Origin: Coxiellaceae bacterium
GTDB lineage: Bacteria; Pseudomonadota; Gammaproteobacteria; Coxiellales; Coxiellaceae
Assembly: GCA_029212885.1 (NCBI GenBank)
Contig: JARGPC010000001.1
Coordinates: 636,068 to 700,067 of the forward strand
Length of the DNA stretch: 64,000 nucleotides
Reading direction: 5' to 3'
Shown: piece by piece, positions 47,072 through 56,179 of the stretch
Position numbering within the stretch: position 1 is the first letter of the stretch
Layout of the letters: every line of letters begins with the position of its first letter
The notes under the pieces: generated by a model
What the model was told of the DNA's origin: nothing
Database searches by the model: none
What the model saw: only the letters and a program-made list of their open reading frames with translations
Position numbers and translations under genes: made by a program

Positions 47072-47785
47072 ATGCCTAAGCAGCATAAAAAAACGGTACT
47101 GATTGTTGATGATGAGCAGTCTATCCGTAATATGTTGCGTTATGCATTACAGATTGCTGGCTTTGAAGTAATTGAGGCTGAAGATACGAATGCTGCTAAA
47201 AAGCAACTGCAGTTAGCTGCCCCTAATATTATTTTATTGGATTGGATGTTGCCCGGCACCAGTGGCATTGAGTTTGCAAAGCAATTAAAGGCATCGAATA
47301 GCACCAACGATATTCCCATTATTTTATTAACGGCTAAAGCTGAAGAAGACAGCAAGGTTGAGGGCTTAAATACCGGTGCTGATGACTATGTGATTAAACC
47401 GTTTTCACCACGTGAATTGATTGCTCGTATTCATGCCGTATTGCGTCGTGGGCCACTCGAACATCCGGATGGTACCGTGCGGATTCGTGACCTCTCTATT
47501 CATATGGACCAACATAAAGTGGAGTACCGTGGCGAGGTAATGAAGTTTGGTCCGCTCGAATATCGTTTGTTATGTTTTTTCATTACCCATCAAGATCGGG
47601 TGTATTCGCGGGATCAGCTATTATCACATGTGTGGGGTAATGATGCGTATTTAGATGAGCGCACGGTTGATGTACATATCCGTCGTCTGCGTAAGCGTTT
47701 AAGCACTTGCGGTTACGATGATTTAATCGAAACCGTGCATGGCATTGGTTATCGTTTTTCTGACAAAAAGAAAGTCCATGACTGA
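47072..47785 (+). CDS. phoB: Phosphate regulon response regulator PhoB
   Basis: This 237-residue OmpR-type regulator has receiver residues DDE (13-15) and the phospho-acceptor Asp57 in LLDWMLPG. The conserved lysine is in VIKPFSPREL. The C-terminal winged helix carries FGPLEYRLL and DERTVDVHIRRLRKRL. It activates phosphate-starvation genes when phosphorylated. It overlaps phoR by 8 bp. The Na/Pi cotransporter at 11-13 kb could be part of its regulon, but no pho box was recognised there. Confidence 0.92.
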   Translation: MPKQHKKTVLIVDDEQSIRNMLRYALQIAGFEVIEAEDTNAAKKQLQLAAPNIILLDWMLPGTSGIEFAKQLKASNSTNDIPIILLTAKAEEDSKVEGLNTGADDYVIKPFSPRELIARIHAVLRRGPLEHPDGTVRIRDLSIHMDQHKVEYRGEVMKFGPLEYRLLCFFITHQDRVYSRDQLLSHVWGNDAYLDERTVDVHIRRLRKRLSTCGYDDLIETVHGIGYRFSDKKKVHD

Positions 47786-48782
47786 GCAGGATTTAGCGGA
47801 GGCGTTGTCTGATGGCATTGTTTGTTTGCAACGCGATGGTCAATGCGTGTGGTGGAATTCTGCAGCAGAAGGTTTGCTTAAACTTGAACAGCTCCCCTCT
47901 TACAACAACATCACTAAAATCATCCCCAATGTAAAGTTTCGCCGATATTTTAAACGTCAGCCGTTTAACGAGGTATTAGAGCTACCCTCGCCTAGTTATA
48001 CTAATCGTCAATTAATAATCCATCTGCGCCCTTACGATGATCATTTATTACTAGTAGTGCGTGATGTTACTCACACGCATCATTTAAACAGTATGCGCCA
48101 AGATTTTATTGCTAATGTGTCACATGAGTTGCGTACACCTTTAACCGTTTTTCATGGGTATCTTGAGATTTTGCAGGATAATGATTTAGATGATCCGATA
48201 TTACTGCGTGATATTTTGCAACAAATGCAGATACAAAGCCGTCGTATGGAAGGGCTAGTAAGGGATCTATTGTTGTTGTCTCGACTCGAGGGTGATGAAC
48301 CGGACATCGCACAACACCAGCAAGTGAATTTGGCGGGATTATTGCGCATCATCATTGATGATGCCAAAGCATTAAGTGGTAAAAAGAATCATCATTTTGC
48401 GGTGAGTTTAGATGAAGATATTGAGGTGGAGGGACACTCGGAAGAGTTGCACAGTGCATTTTCAAATATCATTTTTAATGCCGTACATTATACACCTGAG
48501 AATGGTGAAATCCAAATCGACCTTTATAAAGATGGCGACGATTTTACTGTAAGAGTAAAAGACAATGGCATAGGTATTGCTGAAGAACAAATCCCTAAAT
48601 TAACTCAGCGTTTTTACCGCGTTGATGAGGCGCGTTCGCGTGATGATAGCCGTCGTGGCGGCACCGGTTTAGGCTTAGCGATCGTGAAGCATGTGTTATT
48701 ACGCCATCATGGTGAGCTGTTGATTGATAGTGAACCGGGCGTTGGTTCGACTTTTTATTGTCGCTTTCCGGTTTCTTTATGA
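47778..48782 (+). CDS. phoR: PhoR-like sensor histidine kinase without membrane segments
   Basis: This 334-residue kinase has an N-terminal PAS-like domain (about residues 5-95), the phospho-acceptor His116 in NVSHELRTPL, and ATPase motifs N-box (NIIFNAVHYTPENG), G1 (VKDNGIGI) and G2 (RRGGTGLGLAIVKH). ATG 47778 overlaps the phoB stop. Standard PhoR begins with one or two membrane helices; here nothing hydrophobic of sufficient length precedes the PAS domain. Upstream in-frame sequence is part of phoB. It may be cytosolic and receive its signal through a protein contact. Confidence 0.88.
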   Translation: MTEQDLAEALSDGIVCLQRDGQCVWWNSAAEGLLKLEQLPSYNNITKIIPNVKFRRYFKRQPFNEVLELPSPSYTNRQLIIHLRPYDDHLLLVVRDVTHTHHLNSMRQDFIANVSHELRTPLTVFHGYLEILQDNDLDDPILLRDILQQMQIQSRRMEGLVRDLLLLSRLEGDEPDIAQHQQVNLAGLLRIIIDDAKALSGKKNHHFAVSLDEDIEVEGHSEELHSAFSNIIFNAVHYTPENGEIQIDLYKDGDDFTVRVKDNGIGIAEEQIPKLTQRFYRVDEARSRDDSRRGGTGLGLAIVKHVLLRHHGELLIDSEPGVGSTFYCRFPVSL

Positions 48783-48809
48783 CGATCCATGCAATCACAT
48801 GGTTGATCA

Positions 48810-49985
48810 CTAGAGTTGAAGGCCGTGTTTATAGCTATAAAGCGCCTTACTTTGATCGCCTAACGCCTCATATACTCTGCCCAAGCTAAGATAAGCACGC
48901 GCTTGTGGGTGTTGCTTAATACAGTCTTCGAGGTAGTCTTTGGCTTTGCCCCATAACTGTAATTTTTCACAAATTCGACCGAGGCAATACAGCAGGTTGG
49001 AATTCTTAGGATGGTTTTTATATTGTTGCTCGCACAGTTGCAATAATTTCTCATTATCAACTGAGCCAAGTTTTGGGATAAACTCGAGCAGCTCAGAGTT
49101 CCAGCTGCGTTTTAGCGCATTTTCTATCATGGTAAAGGCTAACTTATCTTGGCCTAATTCAATCAAGTGATTGAGGTAAGCGCTCATCACATCAAAGTCA
49201 GTATAGAGATTTTTACTAATTGACTTCCATAGAGACTGTAAATTCTCATAGTCAGAGTTATCTGTTTTAAAACGTTGCAAGCGGGCAATCGCGACATGCT
49301 TTTCTAGTGAGTTAAACTTCTGTATCGATAACACCTTATATTTTTTCAGTTGCGGTAATAGCGTTTGCAAGCTATCCCAGTCTTCTACTTTGGCGTAAAC
49401 CACTTTTAGTAATTTCAATACATAGTTGTGGTTAGGCTTAATCTGCTGCAAGTGGCGCAACGTGGCCAAGGCTTGCTCCCACTGTTTAGCTGAAATTTGC
49501 AATTGCGCCTGTGTTATACCAATCGCCATTTCTTCATCTTTACTGGTTTCAAAAGCGATTTTTAAATATTCATCACGCTTTTGAAAGTTTTGCAGTTCTT
49601 GTGCAGCGCGAGCACTGGCTAAATAGTTAATTAATGGTGCGGGTTGGTTCTCAGCGGCTTTTGTTAATGCATCCTCAGCTTTCTTCCAGTTGCCTTCAGC
49701 CAATAAACAAAGCCCACTTTGAGTGAGCTTTTGTGATTTACTGGTACGGTAATTGCCACACCAGCGGCGATAGCGGCTGGATAAGTTAAGTAAGCCATTA
49801 ATCAATTTTATCAGTAAATATAAAACAATGACGGTGACTAATATTGCAACGACAGCAACCCATATGCTGGTTTCTAGGCTCCAATGATTGTATGCAACTA
49901 ATACATAGCCACTGTCGTGATGCATTAATATCCCCAACCAAATACCCAGACCCAATATGATTAGTGTGATGATCAGTGCTTTCAT
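48810..49985 (-). CDS. hemY: HemY-like TPR membrane protein
   Basis: This 391-residue inner-membrane protein has two N-terminal helices (about residues 3-23 and 42-66), followed by a cytosolic TPR-like region, with repeats clearest near 280-390 (YCLGRICEKLQLWGKAKDYL). Proteobacterial HemY (distinct from protoporphyrinogen oxidase) has an uncertain role in haem biosynthesis. It follows hemX by 3 bp. Confidence 0.88.
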   Translation of the reverse strand: MKALIITLIILGLGIWLGILMHHDSGYVLVAYNHWSLETSIWVAVVAILVTVIVLYLLIKLINGLLNLSSRYRRWCGNYRTSKSQKLTQSGLCLLAEGNWKKAEDALTKAAENQPAPLINYLASARAAQELQNFQKRDEYLKIAFETSKDEEMAIGITQAQLQISAKQWEQALATLRHLQQIKPNHNYVLKLLKVVYAKVEDWDSLQTLLPQLKKYKVLSIQKFNSLEKHVAIARLQRFKTDNSDYENLQSLWKSISKNLYTDFDVMSAYLNHLIELGQDKLAFTMIENALKRSWNSELLEFIPKLGSVDNEKLLQLCEQQYKNHPKNSNLLYCLGRICEKLQLWGKAKDYLEDCIKQHPQARAYLSLGRVYEALGDQSKALYSYKHGLQL

Positions 49986-49988
49986 GTT

Positions 49989-51158
49989 TTAGATCTCCAC
50001 ACTTTTATTGGTTTTGGGCAGTAATTTTTTTAGCGATGGTGTATCGTCTTTTGGCTTGGCTTTTGTGGGCTCAGTTGTGCTTGATGACTTTTCGCTTAAT
50101 ATAGAAGGCAGAGTTTGTTTGGGTGTTGCTGCCTTGGTAGCTGGCGATGTGTTGTCATGCCCCGGCTGATGTAATTGCTGCTTGGTAGTTTCAATCAGCT
50201 TTAGTGTGTCTAATAAATTGGGGTAATTAGGTTTTGCATTGAGTTTAGCGAGTTTTTCTAATTGCTTGATGATTGGCCCAACAGATGCCTGGTTATGATT
50301 GTCATATTTATTTAGCCAATTTACGGCATTTATTAATGACTGTTGATACAGTGCATTTGATTGATGTAGCACGGCCCACTGTGCTTCGACTAATTGTAGG
50401 CTGATATTTTCTTTCAAGAAGTTAAACCGCTCAGGTGTTAATAGTGGCACAATATTTTGATCTTGATGACGGATCACAACCAGGGATTTAAGTTGCTTCC
50501 ATGCATGATTTAAGCCACCTCGCCAATCGCTTGGCATTTTTTCTTGTTTGTTCGTTGATTTAGCTGGCAGGCCGTTAGGTATGACTTTAAGTTTTATTAC
50601 CTGATCGATAAGTTGATTGAGCTGTAATAAGGTAGAGGTGACATCAATATGATTTTGGTTAGTGAGTTTACCGATATCGGCCAATATTTGTTGCCTAACT
50701 GGGTTTAGTGCAGGGTTATCCGCATTGACTAATTGTTGGTCGGCTTGTTGCAGTATGCGGCTTGCCGTTAGTGGGTTATGTGAGAAGTTCAGGCTAAGGT
50801 TGGCCATGCGCACAAAGTAATCAGCTTGATTGAGTGCGCGCATGCTACCACTTTGACTGGCTGCTTCGTTAACGCGACGAGTGAGCTGGCTGACTTTTGA
50901 TGTCATATTGGCAAACGTAGTGGCATTTTGTTGATTCAAGGTTTGCAGTTGCGAATGTAGCTGTTGTTGTGATTGTGACCACTGTTGCTGCGAGCGCACC
51001 CAAATAACCCAGCTTAGGGCGATAGCGAGTAGAGCTAAAACCACGCTTAAGATGATGCCCCACTTAGCATATGGACAACCGCTCTTTTTTTCCGGCTTGG
51101 ATTTGTTCACTTTGTTGTCTTTGTTATTGGCAACGGCGGTGTCATTGCTCATAGTCAC
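49989..51158 (-). CDS. hemX: HemX-like membrane protein
   Basis: This 389-residue protein has one membrane helix (about residues 33-53, GIILSVVLALLAIALSWVIWV region) after a charged N-terminus, a coiled-coil segment rich in Gln (about 55-100), a globular part and a low-complexity Pro/Lys/Thr C-terminus (330-389). It resembles E. coli HemX, annotated as a putative uroporphyrinogen methyltransferase but lacking the catalytic fold. It lies between hemD and hemY. Confidence 0.85.
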   Translation of the reverse strand: MTMSNDTAVANNKDNKVNKSKPEKKSGCPYAKWGIILSVVLALLAIALSWVIWVRSQQQWSQSQQQLHSQLQTLNQQNATTFANMTSKVSQLTRRVNEAASQSGSMRALNQADYFVRMANLSLNFSHNPLTASRILQQADQQLVNADNPALNPVRQQILADIGKLTNQNHIDVTSTLLQLNQLIDQVIKLKVIPNGLPAKSTNKQEKMPSDWRGGLNHAWKQLKSLVVIRHQDQNIVPLLTPERFNFLKENISLQLVEAQWAVLHQSNALYQQSLINAVNWLNKYDNHNQASVGPIIKQLEKLAKLNAKPNYPNLLDTLKLIETTKQQLHQPGHDNTSPATKAATPKQTLPSILSEKSSSTTEPTKAKPKDDTPSLKKLLPKTNKSVEI

Positions 51159-51208
51159 ATCCCTTGGTGTTTTTTTTTGATGGATCGGCTAATCATAGCA
51201 CTAATTTG

Positions 51209-51964
51209 TTAGGGATTCAGCTGCATCACATCACTGATGGTTTTTATTACGGCAGCATTACTGGCGTTATCAGCTAGCAAAATGCGTGATTTTAAAAAGC
51301 CCATTTTAATTGCCAGTTGTTGCATGTTGTCGTTGATAACGATAAGGGGCTTCCCCAGTAACCATGCCAAGTGTTGTGGTGCTAGTATGCGGTAAAGATT
51401 CAGTAAGCTTTCAAGGCTGCAGGTAGCTATGCAACTAATCGACTGTTGCATCAAATATTGCCTATCTTCAGCGGATGGTTGGGTGCAAGTGCGACGGTAG
51501 CAAGTAACGACATTTACGGTGGCACCTGAGGTGCGCAATGTTTTTTGTAATACTGTTTTAGGGTTCTCGCCACAAAAGATGCTGATGTTTTTTCCTGTAA
51601 CTGATTCTGTTTGCATCGACGGAGATTGTAATAAGCTTTCACTGCTTGGTGGCTCGGCAATCAGGTCGACGATGTACCCCTGCTGTTGCAGTGCGGCGGC
51701 AGTTGCGGGGCCTATAGCTACAATAGAGTGCGGCGCCTGATGTTTTGGCCACTGTGTTGTGGCTGGCTTCACTGCGTTTGCACTAACAAAAATAGCTATA
51801 TCGATGTGATCAAGTTGCTCGGCTGTTTGTTGTAAGTTGCTTGTGTCGCTGGCGGGTAAAATATCGATGCTTGGAAAGCTAAACCCTTCCAAGCCGATAG
51901 CCTTGAGTTGGTCTAATAAAACCGCAGCTTGATGCGCAGGTTTAGTAATTAAAACTTTAGACAC
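51209..51964 (-). CDS. hemD: Uroporphyrinogen-III synthase
   Basis: This 251-residue enzyme cyclises hydroxymethylbilane to uroporphyrinogen III. The family is poorly conserved; here the N-terminal VLITKPAHQA, the FVSANAV loop near residue 76 and VAIGPATAAAL near 96 are recognisable. I start at GTG 51964, which overlaps the preceding Sel1 gene by 8 bp; a longer start would extend far into that gene. Position before hemX and hemY supports the call. Confidence 0.85.
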   Translation of the reverse strand: MSKVLITKPAHQAAVLLDQLKAIGLEGFSFPSIDILPASDTSNLQQTAEQLDHIDIAIFVSANAVKPATTQWPKHQAPHSIVAIGPATAAALQQQGYIVDLIAEPPSSESLLQSPSMQTESVTGKNISIFCGENPKTVLQKTLRTSGATVNVVTCYRRTCTQPSAEDRQYLMQQSISCIATCSLESLLNLYRILAPQHLAWLLGKPLIVINDNMQQLAIKMGFLKSRILLADNASNAAVIKTISDVMQLNP

Positions 51965-53063
51965 AGATCTTATGCGCGTGTTGTTGCAAATTAGAAATAG
52001 CACTTGCTTGAGCGGGTGTTAAGTCTTCATGCTTGAGCTGTTTACTATTGCCGCTATCATTAACCTCAAAGTCTGCATAAGCTTTACTGATGTCATAAAT
52101 ATTTTTCAGTTTGGCATGTGGATTAATGCTAAAGTAGGCCATTTCAGCAAATGAGCTTAACCAGGCTTTAGCCAGTTGTTTATTTTTCTTGACGCCATTG
52201 CCCTTTACATAATCCATGCCGATGGCATATTTGGCGCACACATTACTGCGCATGGCACTGTCTAGATACCATTGCGCGGCTTTTTTAGCATCTTTAGGTA
52301 CACCGATCCCCTTTGAGAAGTGGCGTGCAATTTGATACATCGCATTGGTGTCACCTTGATTGGCTGCGCGGTGATACCAAATCACAGCACGAGTTGGGTT
52401 GGCTTTAACGCCTTTGCCTAAATCATATAACTTCGCCAGCTCAGCTTGCGCCATTGGATTGCCGCGTTTGGCAGCTTTTTGTAACCAAGGCGCTGCTTGT
52501 TTAGGGTTGGGTTTAGTGCCGATGCCTTTTAAATATAATTCACCCAATGTGGCTTGGGTAAGCGCATCCGCTTTATCTGATTTTGCTCTTTGTAATAGCG
52601 CATTAAATTGTGTGGCATTTACAGCAGCTTCAATTTGAGGTGAATGCTTTCTTAGTGAACCTTGAATATATTGCACACTTTGTAGATTAATAATCGGTTC
52701 AAGTGAAACCATTTTTTTACCACTATTGGTTTGGTAAAAGGCAATGGCATTATTCATGTCATCAACGGTTAACGTGTCTTGCATGGTTTGGATAAATTGC
52801 TCTTGCAATGGTTGCCATGCAAAGAATTGCTTTGCTAGTTTCTCAGCTAACGGAGCCGCCGCAGGATTTTTATGGCGACCAGTGAGCGTGCGTGTTAAGC
52901 CGCTGACAACGCTTTGTTCAAAAGTATGCCGCGCTCGAGTGATGGAGAAATATTGCTGTGCCTTAGCGGTAAAAGCTTTCTGCTCACCGGCCGATGTGGC
53001 GGCTGTTGCGTTAATGCTGGTGGCGAGACTGGCGGCAATAATAGCAAGAAATACATTCTTCAT
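51957..53063 (-). CDS. Exported Sel1-repeat/DUF2059-like protein
   Basis: This 368-residue protein has a signal peptide (MKNVFLAIIAASLATSINATA), a helical N-terminal region resembling DUF2059 (about residues 25-150, with FIQTMQDTLTVDDMNNAIAFYQTNSGKKM) and then four or so Sel1-type repeats (about 165-290, with GELYLKGIGTKPNPKQAAPW and AKLYDLGKGVKANPTRAVIW). It lies between hemC and hemD, where these two are usually adjacent, and overlaps hemD by 8 bp. Sel1 proteins mediate protein contacts. A periplasmic scaffold role is likely, with no evidence for a haem role. Confidence 0.82.
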   Translation of the reverse strand: MKNVFLAIIAASLATSINATAATSAGEQKAFTAKAQQYFSITRARHTFEQSVVSGLTRTLTGRHKNPAAAPLAEKLAKQFFAWQPLQEQFIQTMQDTLTVDDMNNAIAFYQTNSGKKMVSLEPIINLQSVQYIQGSLRKHSPQIEAAVNATQFNALLQRAKSDKADALTQATLGELYLKGIGTKPNPKQAAPWLQKAAKRGNPMAQAELAKLYDLGKGVKANPTRAVIWYHRAANQGDTNAMYQIARHFSKGIGVPKDAKKAAQWYLDSAMRSNVCAKYAIGMDYVKGNGVKKNKQLAKAWLSSFAEMAYFSINPHAKLKNIYDISKAYADFEVNDSGNSKQLKHEDLTPAQASAISNLQQHAHKICV

Positions 53064-53081
53064 TTATAACTCTCCTTTTTT

Positions 53082-53996
53082 TCATAACATATCATGCGCA
53101 CCTTGGGCGATCAAATCATTGGCAACACTAATGCCTAGATGTTGTGCATTCTCGGCATTACCTTGTTGTTGGCTGCGCAATATAATTGAACCATCGGAAC
53201 TGCCGACCATGGCAATGATGCTTAAAATATTATCGTCATTCAGGGTGGCGTAGGCCCCCAGCGGTGTATGGCAGTCGCCGCACAGTCGTTGATTAACGGC
53301 ACGTTCAGCGGCAACGCATAAATGTGATGGCGCATGATCTAATACGCTAATGATTTCTTGGCTGTCGATGTCTACACCACGGCATTCAATGCCGAGCGCG
53401 CCTTGACCGATTGCTGGAATCATTTGTTGTGGTTGAAATAGATATTTCACGCGGTAAGCCATATCCATGCGTGTTAAGCCAGCAGCTGACAATAAGATCG
53501 CATCATACTCGCCATCATCGAGTTTTTTTAAGCGCGTATCGACATTGCCCCGGATTGGTTTAATGCTGATGTCGGGACGTAAGGATTTTAGTTGACTCTC
53601 GCGACGTGGGCTGCCAGTACCAATTGAAGCGCCAGCGGGTAAATCTTCCAGACGCTCATATTGATGACTGACAAAAGCGTCGCGTGCATCATCGCGCTCA
53701 CAGATAGCGGTTAATTGTAAACCAGCAATGCTGTGTGCCGACATATCTTTCACGCAGTGTACGGCGATATCTGCATTACCCTCAAGCAGTTGTTGCTGAA
53801 TCTCTTTTACGAATACATTTTTACCACCGAGTTCAGCCAACGGTGTTTGCTTGTCACGATCACCTGAAGTTGAAACACCCAGTATATCAATGGTGAGTTC
53901 GGGATGGAAAGTATGTAAACGTTGTTTAATATGCTCGGCTTGCCACATTGCCATTGGGCTTTTGCGTGTGGCAATAGTTAGTTTTTGCTTTGGCAT
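53082..53996 (-). CDS. hemC: Porphobilinogen deaminase
   Basis: This 304-residue enzyme assembles four porphobilinogens into hydroxymethylbilane. The dipyrromethane cofactor cysteine is Cys242 in GDCHTPLGAYA, the same position as in E. coli. The active-site segments VHCVKDM (near residue 80) and RGNVDTRLKKLDDGEYDAI are intact. ATG 53996 overlaps the acyltransferase 3' end by 19 bp. Confidence 0.95.
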   Translation of the reverse strand: MPKQKLTIATRKSPMAMWQAEHIKQRLHTFHPELTIDILGVSTSGDRDKQTPLAELGGKNVFVKEIQQQLLEGNADIAVHCVKDMSAHSIAGLQLTAICERDDARDAFVSHQYERLEDLPAGASIGTGSPRRESQLKSLRPDISIKPIRGNVDTRLKKLDDGEYDAILLSAAGLTRMDMAYRVKYLFQPQQMIPAIGQGALGIECRGVDIDSQEIISVLDHAPSHLCVAAERAVNQRLCGDCHTPLGAYATLNDDNILSIIAMVGSSDGSIILRSQQQGNAENAQHLGISVANDLIAQGAHDML

Positions 53997-54886
53997 TGCT
54001 GGTCCAATTCGTTTAATAGGTTATCTTTGTCTTGCCAAACGGCGTTTAACCATTGTTGCAGTTGGACACGAAACTCGCGATTTTTATGGTAGTCACCCAC
54101 CATGTGTGGCTCAATAGGTAGCACACGGCTCCGTACTTGAATCTGATTAAATCCGCCTTTACAAAAATTCCAAAAGCCCATGTCTTTCGTGTCGTAGTGA
54201 ATAGTGACGTCGATAACGCCAGCTAAATGTTTATGCATCTCTTCAATAACGATTGATATACCGCCGGCCTTGGGTTTGAGCAGGTGTTTGTAGGGTGAGT
54301 GTTGTTTTTCAGCTTTTTTACGCGAATAGCGCGTGCCTTCAACAAAGTTCATTAGCGATGATGGAATCGTCATTAAACGTTTGCAGCTAGCACGGGTTGT
54401 TGCAATGTCTTTACCCTTGAGCGATGGGTTTTTCTTAATGTCTTTGCTGGAGTGCCTTTCCATAAAGGGAAAACCAATGGCTTTGCAGCAAATGCCCGCC
54501 ATGGGTAATGACCACAGTAATTCTTTTTTCATAAAAAATTTAATCGGTTCGATTTTCCAATTGAATATTTTAAAGATGACAATAATGTCAATCCACGACT
54601 GGTGGTTGCTAATAACCAAGTAGGGCTTGTCACGTTGCATATCTTCAGGTAATTGGATGTCCCATTTTTTGCGGTTACTGATATTCATGATCGCGCTATT
54701 AATGACTGTCCATGGGAACGGAGCACAGGCTAATTTGCGTAAGCCGGCTAATCGCCAACGTTTGCATGGCATTAAATATACGATAGCTGCGAAGCTTAAT
54801 ATAAAGATTGGAAAAATGAGCACGTTTAAACAAAAAAGAAATACCGATAAAGCGCCGCGTAATATATCAAAGAAAGATCGTATCAT
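53978..54886 (-). CDS. Membrane-bound 1-acyl-glycerophosphate acyltransferase-like protein
   Basis: This 302-residue protein has an N-terminal hydrophobic region (about residues 8-38) and the PlsC family catalytic motif NHQSWID (His95, Asp100) plus the acceptor-phosphate motif FVEGTR (181-186). It resembles YihG-type acyltransferases, which add acyl chains to lysophospholipids. It precedes hemC with a short overlap. The substrate is uncertain. Confidence 0.87.
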   Translation of the reverse strand: MIRSFFDILRGALSVFLFCLNVLIFPIFILSFAAIVYLMPCKRWRLAGLRKLACAPFPWTVINSAIMNISNRKKWDIQLPEDMQRDKPYLVISNHQSWIDIIVIFKIFNWKIEPIKFFMKKELLWSLPMAGICCKAIGFPFMERHSSKDIKKNPSLKGKDIATTRASCKRLMTIPSSLMNFVEGTRYSRKKAEKQHSPYKHLLKPKAGGISIVIEEMHKHLAGVIDVTIHYDTKDMGFWNFCKGGFNQIQVRSRVLPIEPHMVGDYHKNREFRVQLQQWLNAVWQDKDNLLNELDQQCQSKN

Positions 54887-54889
54887 AGA

Positions 54890-55429
54890 TTAGAAGCCTT
54901 CCATCGAAGGGGATGGGGATGAGGTACTGTTTGATTTTATATCTATTGCTTCTTCATATGGGTTCTTTTTTGGTTGCTGGGCTTCAACAATCAACGGGCA
55001 ATCGTAAATGCTTCTGCTGGCGCAATTGCTGTAATGTTTTTTTGCGTTATATTTCCATTTGCCACCTTTGGGGGTGATCGGAATATTGCTGCTCTGCATT
55101 AACACCGGAAATGTTCCTTTGGGCGTGCCGGTATATACACACGTAACATGACCGATATTTATGCCCTGCCATTGAGCAACTGTAAAGGCGGTTAGTTTGG
55201 TCGCAAACGATTGAGCATGACTGTCCCAGCCGCCAGGCGCAGACCATTTAAGTGATTTTGGGTCTTTTTTGAGTGTGGTTAGTTCTGGACAGTAGATTAA
55301 GAAATATTTTGGGTGCTTGGTAATGACTAATTTACCCTCTTTGTTTACTGGCGTATGTGTAACCAGCGCGAATGCTTGGCTGACAGTAAATAGTAATAAA
55401 ATAAACAGTAATTGAGTTGCTTTACGCAT
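54890..55429 (-). CDS. Exported hypothetical protein, DUF3757-like
   Basis: This 179-residue protein has a clear signal peptide (MRKATQLLFILLLFTVSQAFA). The mature part has four cysteines (CPEL, TCVY, NCAS, DCPL) spaced like a small disulfide-bonded beta domain and a Ser/Pro-rich C-terminus. The pattern of an early CP dipeptide, a WSAPGGWDSHAQSF region and a VTCVY strand loosely resembles DUF3757 proteins; that assignment is tentative. ATG 55429 has GAGG 9 bp upstream, preferred over ATG 55444. It lies between tdk and the acyltransferase on the same strand. Function unknown. Confidence 0.7.
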   Translation of the reverse strand: MRKATQLLFILLLFTVSQAFALVTHTPVNKEGKLVITKHPKYFLIYCPELTTLKKDPKSLKWSAPGGWDSHAQSFATKLTAFTVAQWQGINIGHVTCVYTGTPKGTFPVLMQSSNIPITPKGGKWKYNAKKHYSNCASRSIYDCPLIVEAQQPKKNPYEEAIDIKSNSTSSPSPSMEGF

Positions 55430-55440
55430 ACTTTTAAACC

Positions 55441-56067
55441 TCATTGCTCTGTATATTGTTTCTTTTTATCCATTATACCTGATTGGCGCATTCCTTGTCC
55501 CATATGAAAGTGTTTACGGCAGGTAGAAATATAGCTGCTGTTGCCACCGATAAGTGTTTGTTCGCCTTCACGAATAGCATTGCCCTGCTCGTCAATGCGC
55601 ATATTCATGGTGGCTTTAGCACCACAATGGCATATGGTTTTTATTTCGAGCAACTGGTCAGCTAGCACCAATAAGTACAAGCTGCCTTCGAATGGTTCAC
55701 CTTGGAAGTCAGAGCGTAATCCATAGGCCAGTACAGGTATATCCAGCTTATCAACTACTTGGCATAGTTGATGTACGTTTTGTTTACTTAGGAAGTGTGC
55801 TTCATCTACCAGCACGCAGTGAATATTGGGGTTATTTTGCAGGCACAGCTGTACATGTTCAAATAGATTCAGCTCTTTATTAAACACAGTAGCGTCAACT
55901 TGTAGACCGATTCTGGTGGTGATTTTGCCAACACCATGGCGGTCATCAATCTCAGGACATAACAGCAGCGTATCCATGCCGCGCTCACGGTAATTGTGGC
56001 TCGATTGCAGTAAAGTCGTTGATTTACCAGCATTCATTGCCGAGTAGTAAAAGTGTAGCTTTGCCAT
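55441..56067 (-). CDS. tdk: Thymidine kinase
   Basis: This 208-residue type II thymidine kinase phosphorylates thymidine with ATP. It has P-loop SAMNAGKST (residues 9-17), Walker [11 protein letters not shown] (near 82-91) and the zinc-ribbon cysteines in CHCGAK and the C-terminal CRKHF. ATG 56067 has a very strong AAAGGAGG site 7 bp upstream; the frame upstream of it is not coding. It starts the leftward block, divergent from the MFS genes. Confidence 0.94.
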   Translation of the reverse strand: MAKLHFYYSAMNAGKSTTLLQSSHNYRERGMDTLLLCPEIDDRHGVGKITTRIGLQVDATVFNKELNLFEHVQLCLQNNPNIHCVLVDEAHFLSKQNVHQLCQVVDKLDIPVLAYGLRSDFQGEPFEGSLYLLVLADQLLEIKTICHCGAKATMNMRIDEQGNAIREGEQTLIGGNSSYISTCRKHFHMGQGMRQSGIMDKKKQYTEQ

Positions 56068-56179
56068 GTTAACCCCTCCTTTGCGTTGATCGCCATGGTA
56101 TCGTACTTTTTGTTGTTTTTGTAGCGCGTTTGACATGATATACTCGCGTCCGACAAAGACATTTGGGAAGAGTGGTGCT

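Noticed and set aside
47739-47777. N-terminal hydrophobic extension of phoR (MALVIVFL)
   Set aside because: Too short for a helix, lies in the phoB 3' end and lacks a ribosome site.
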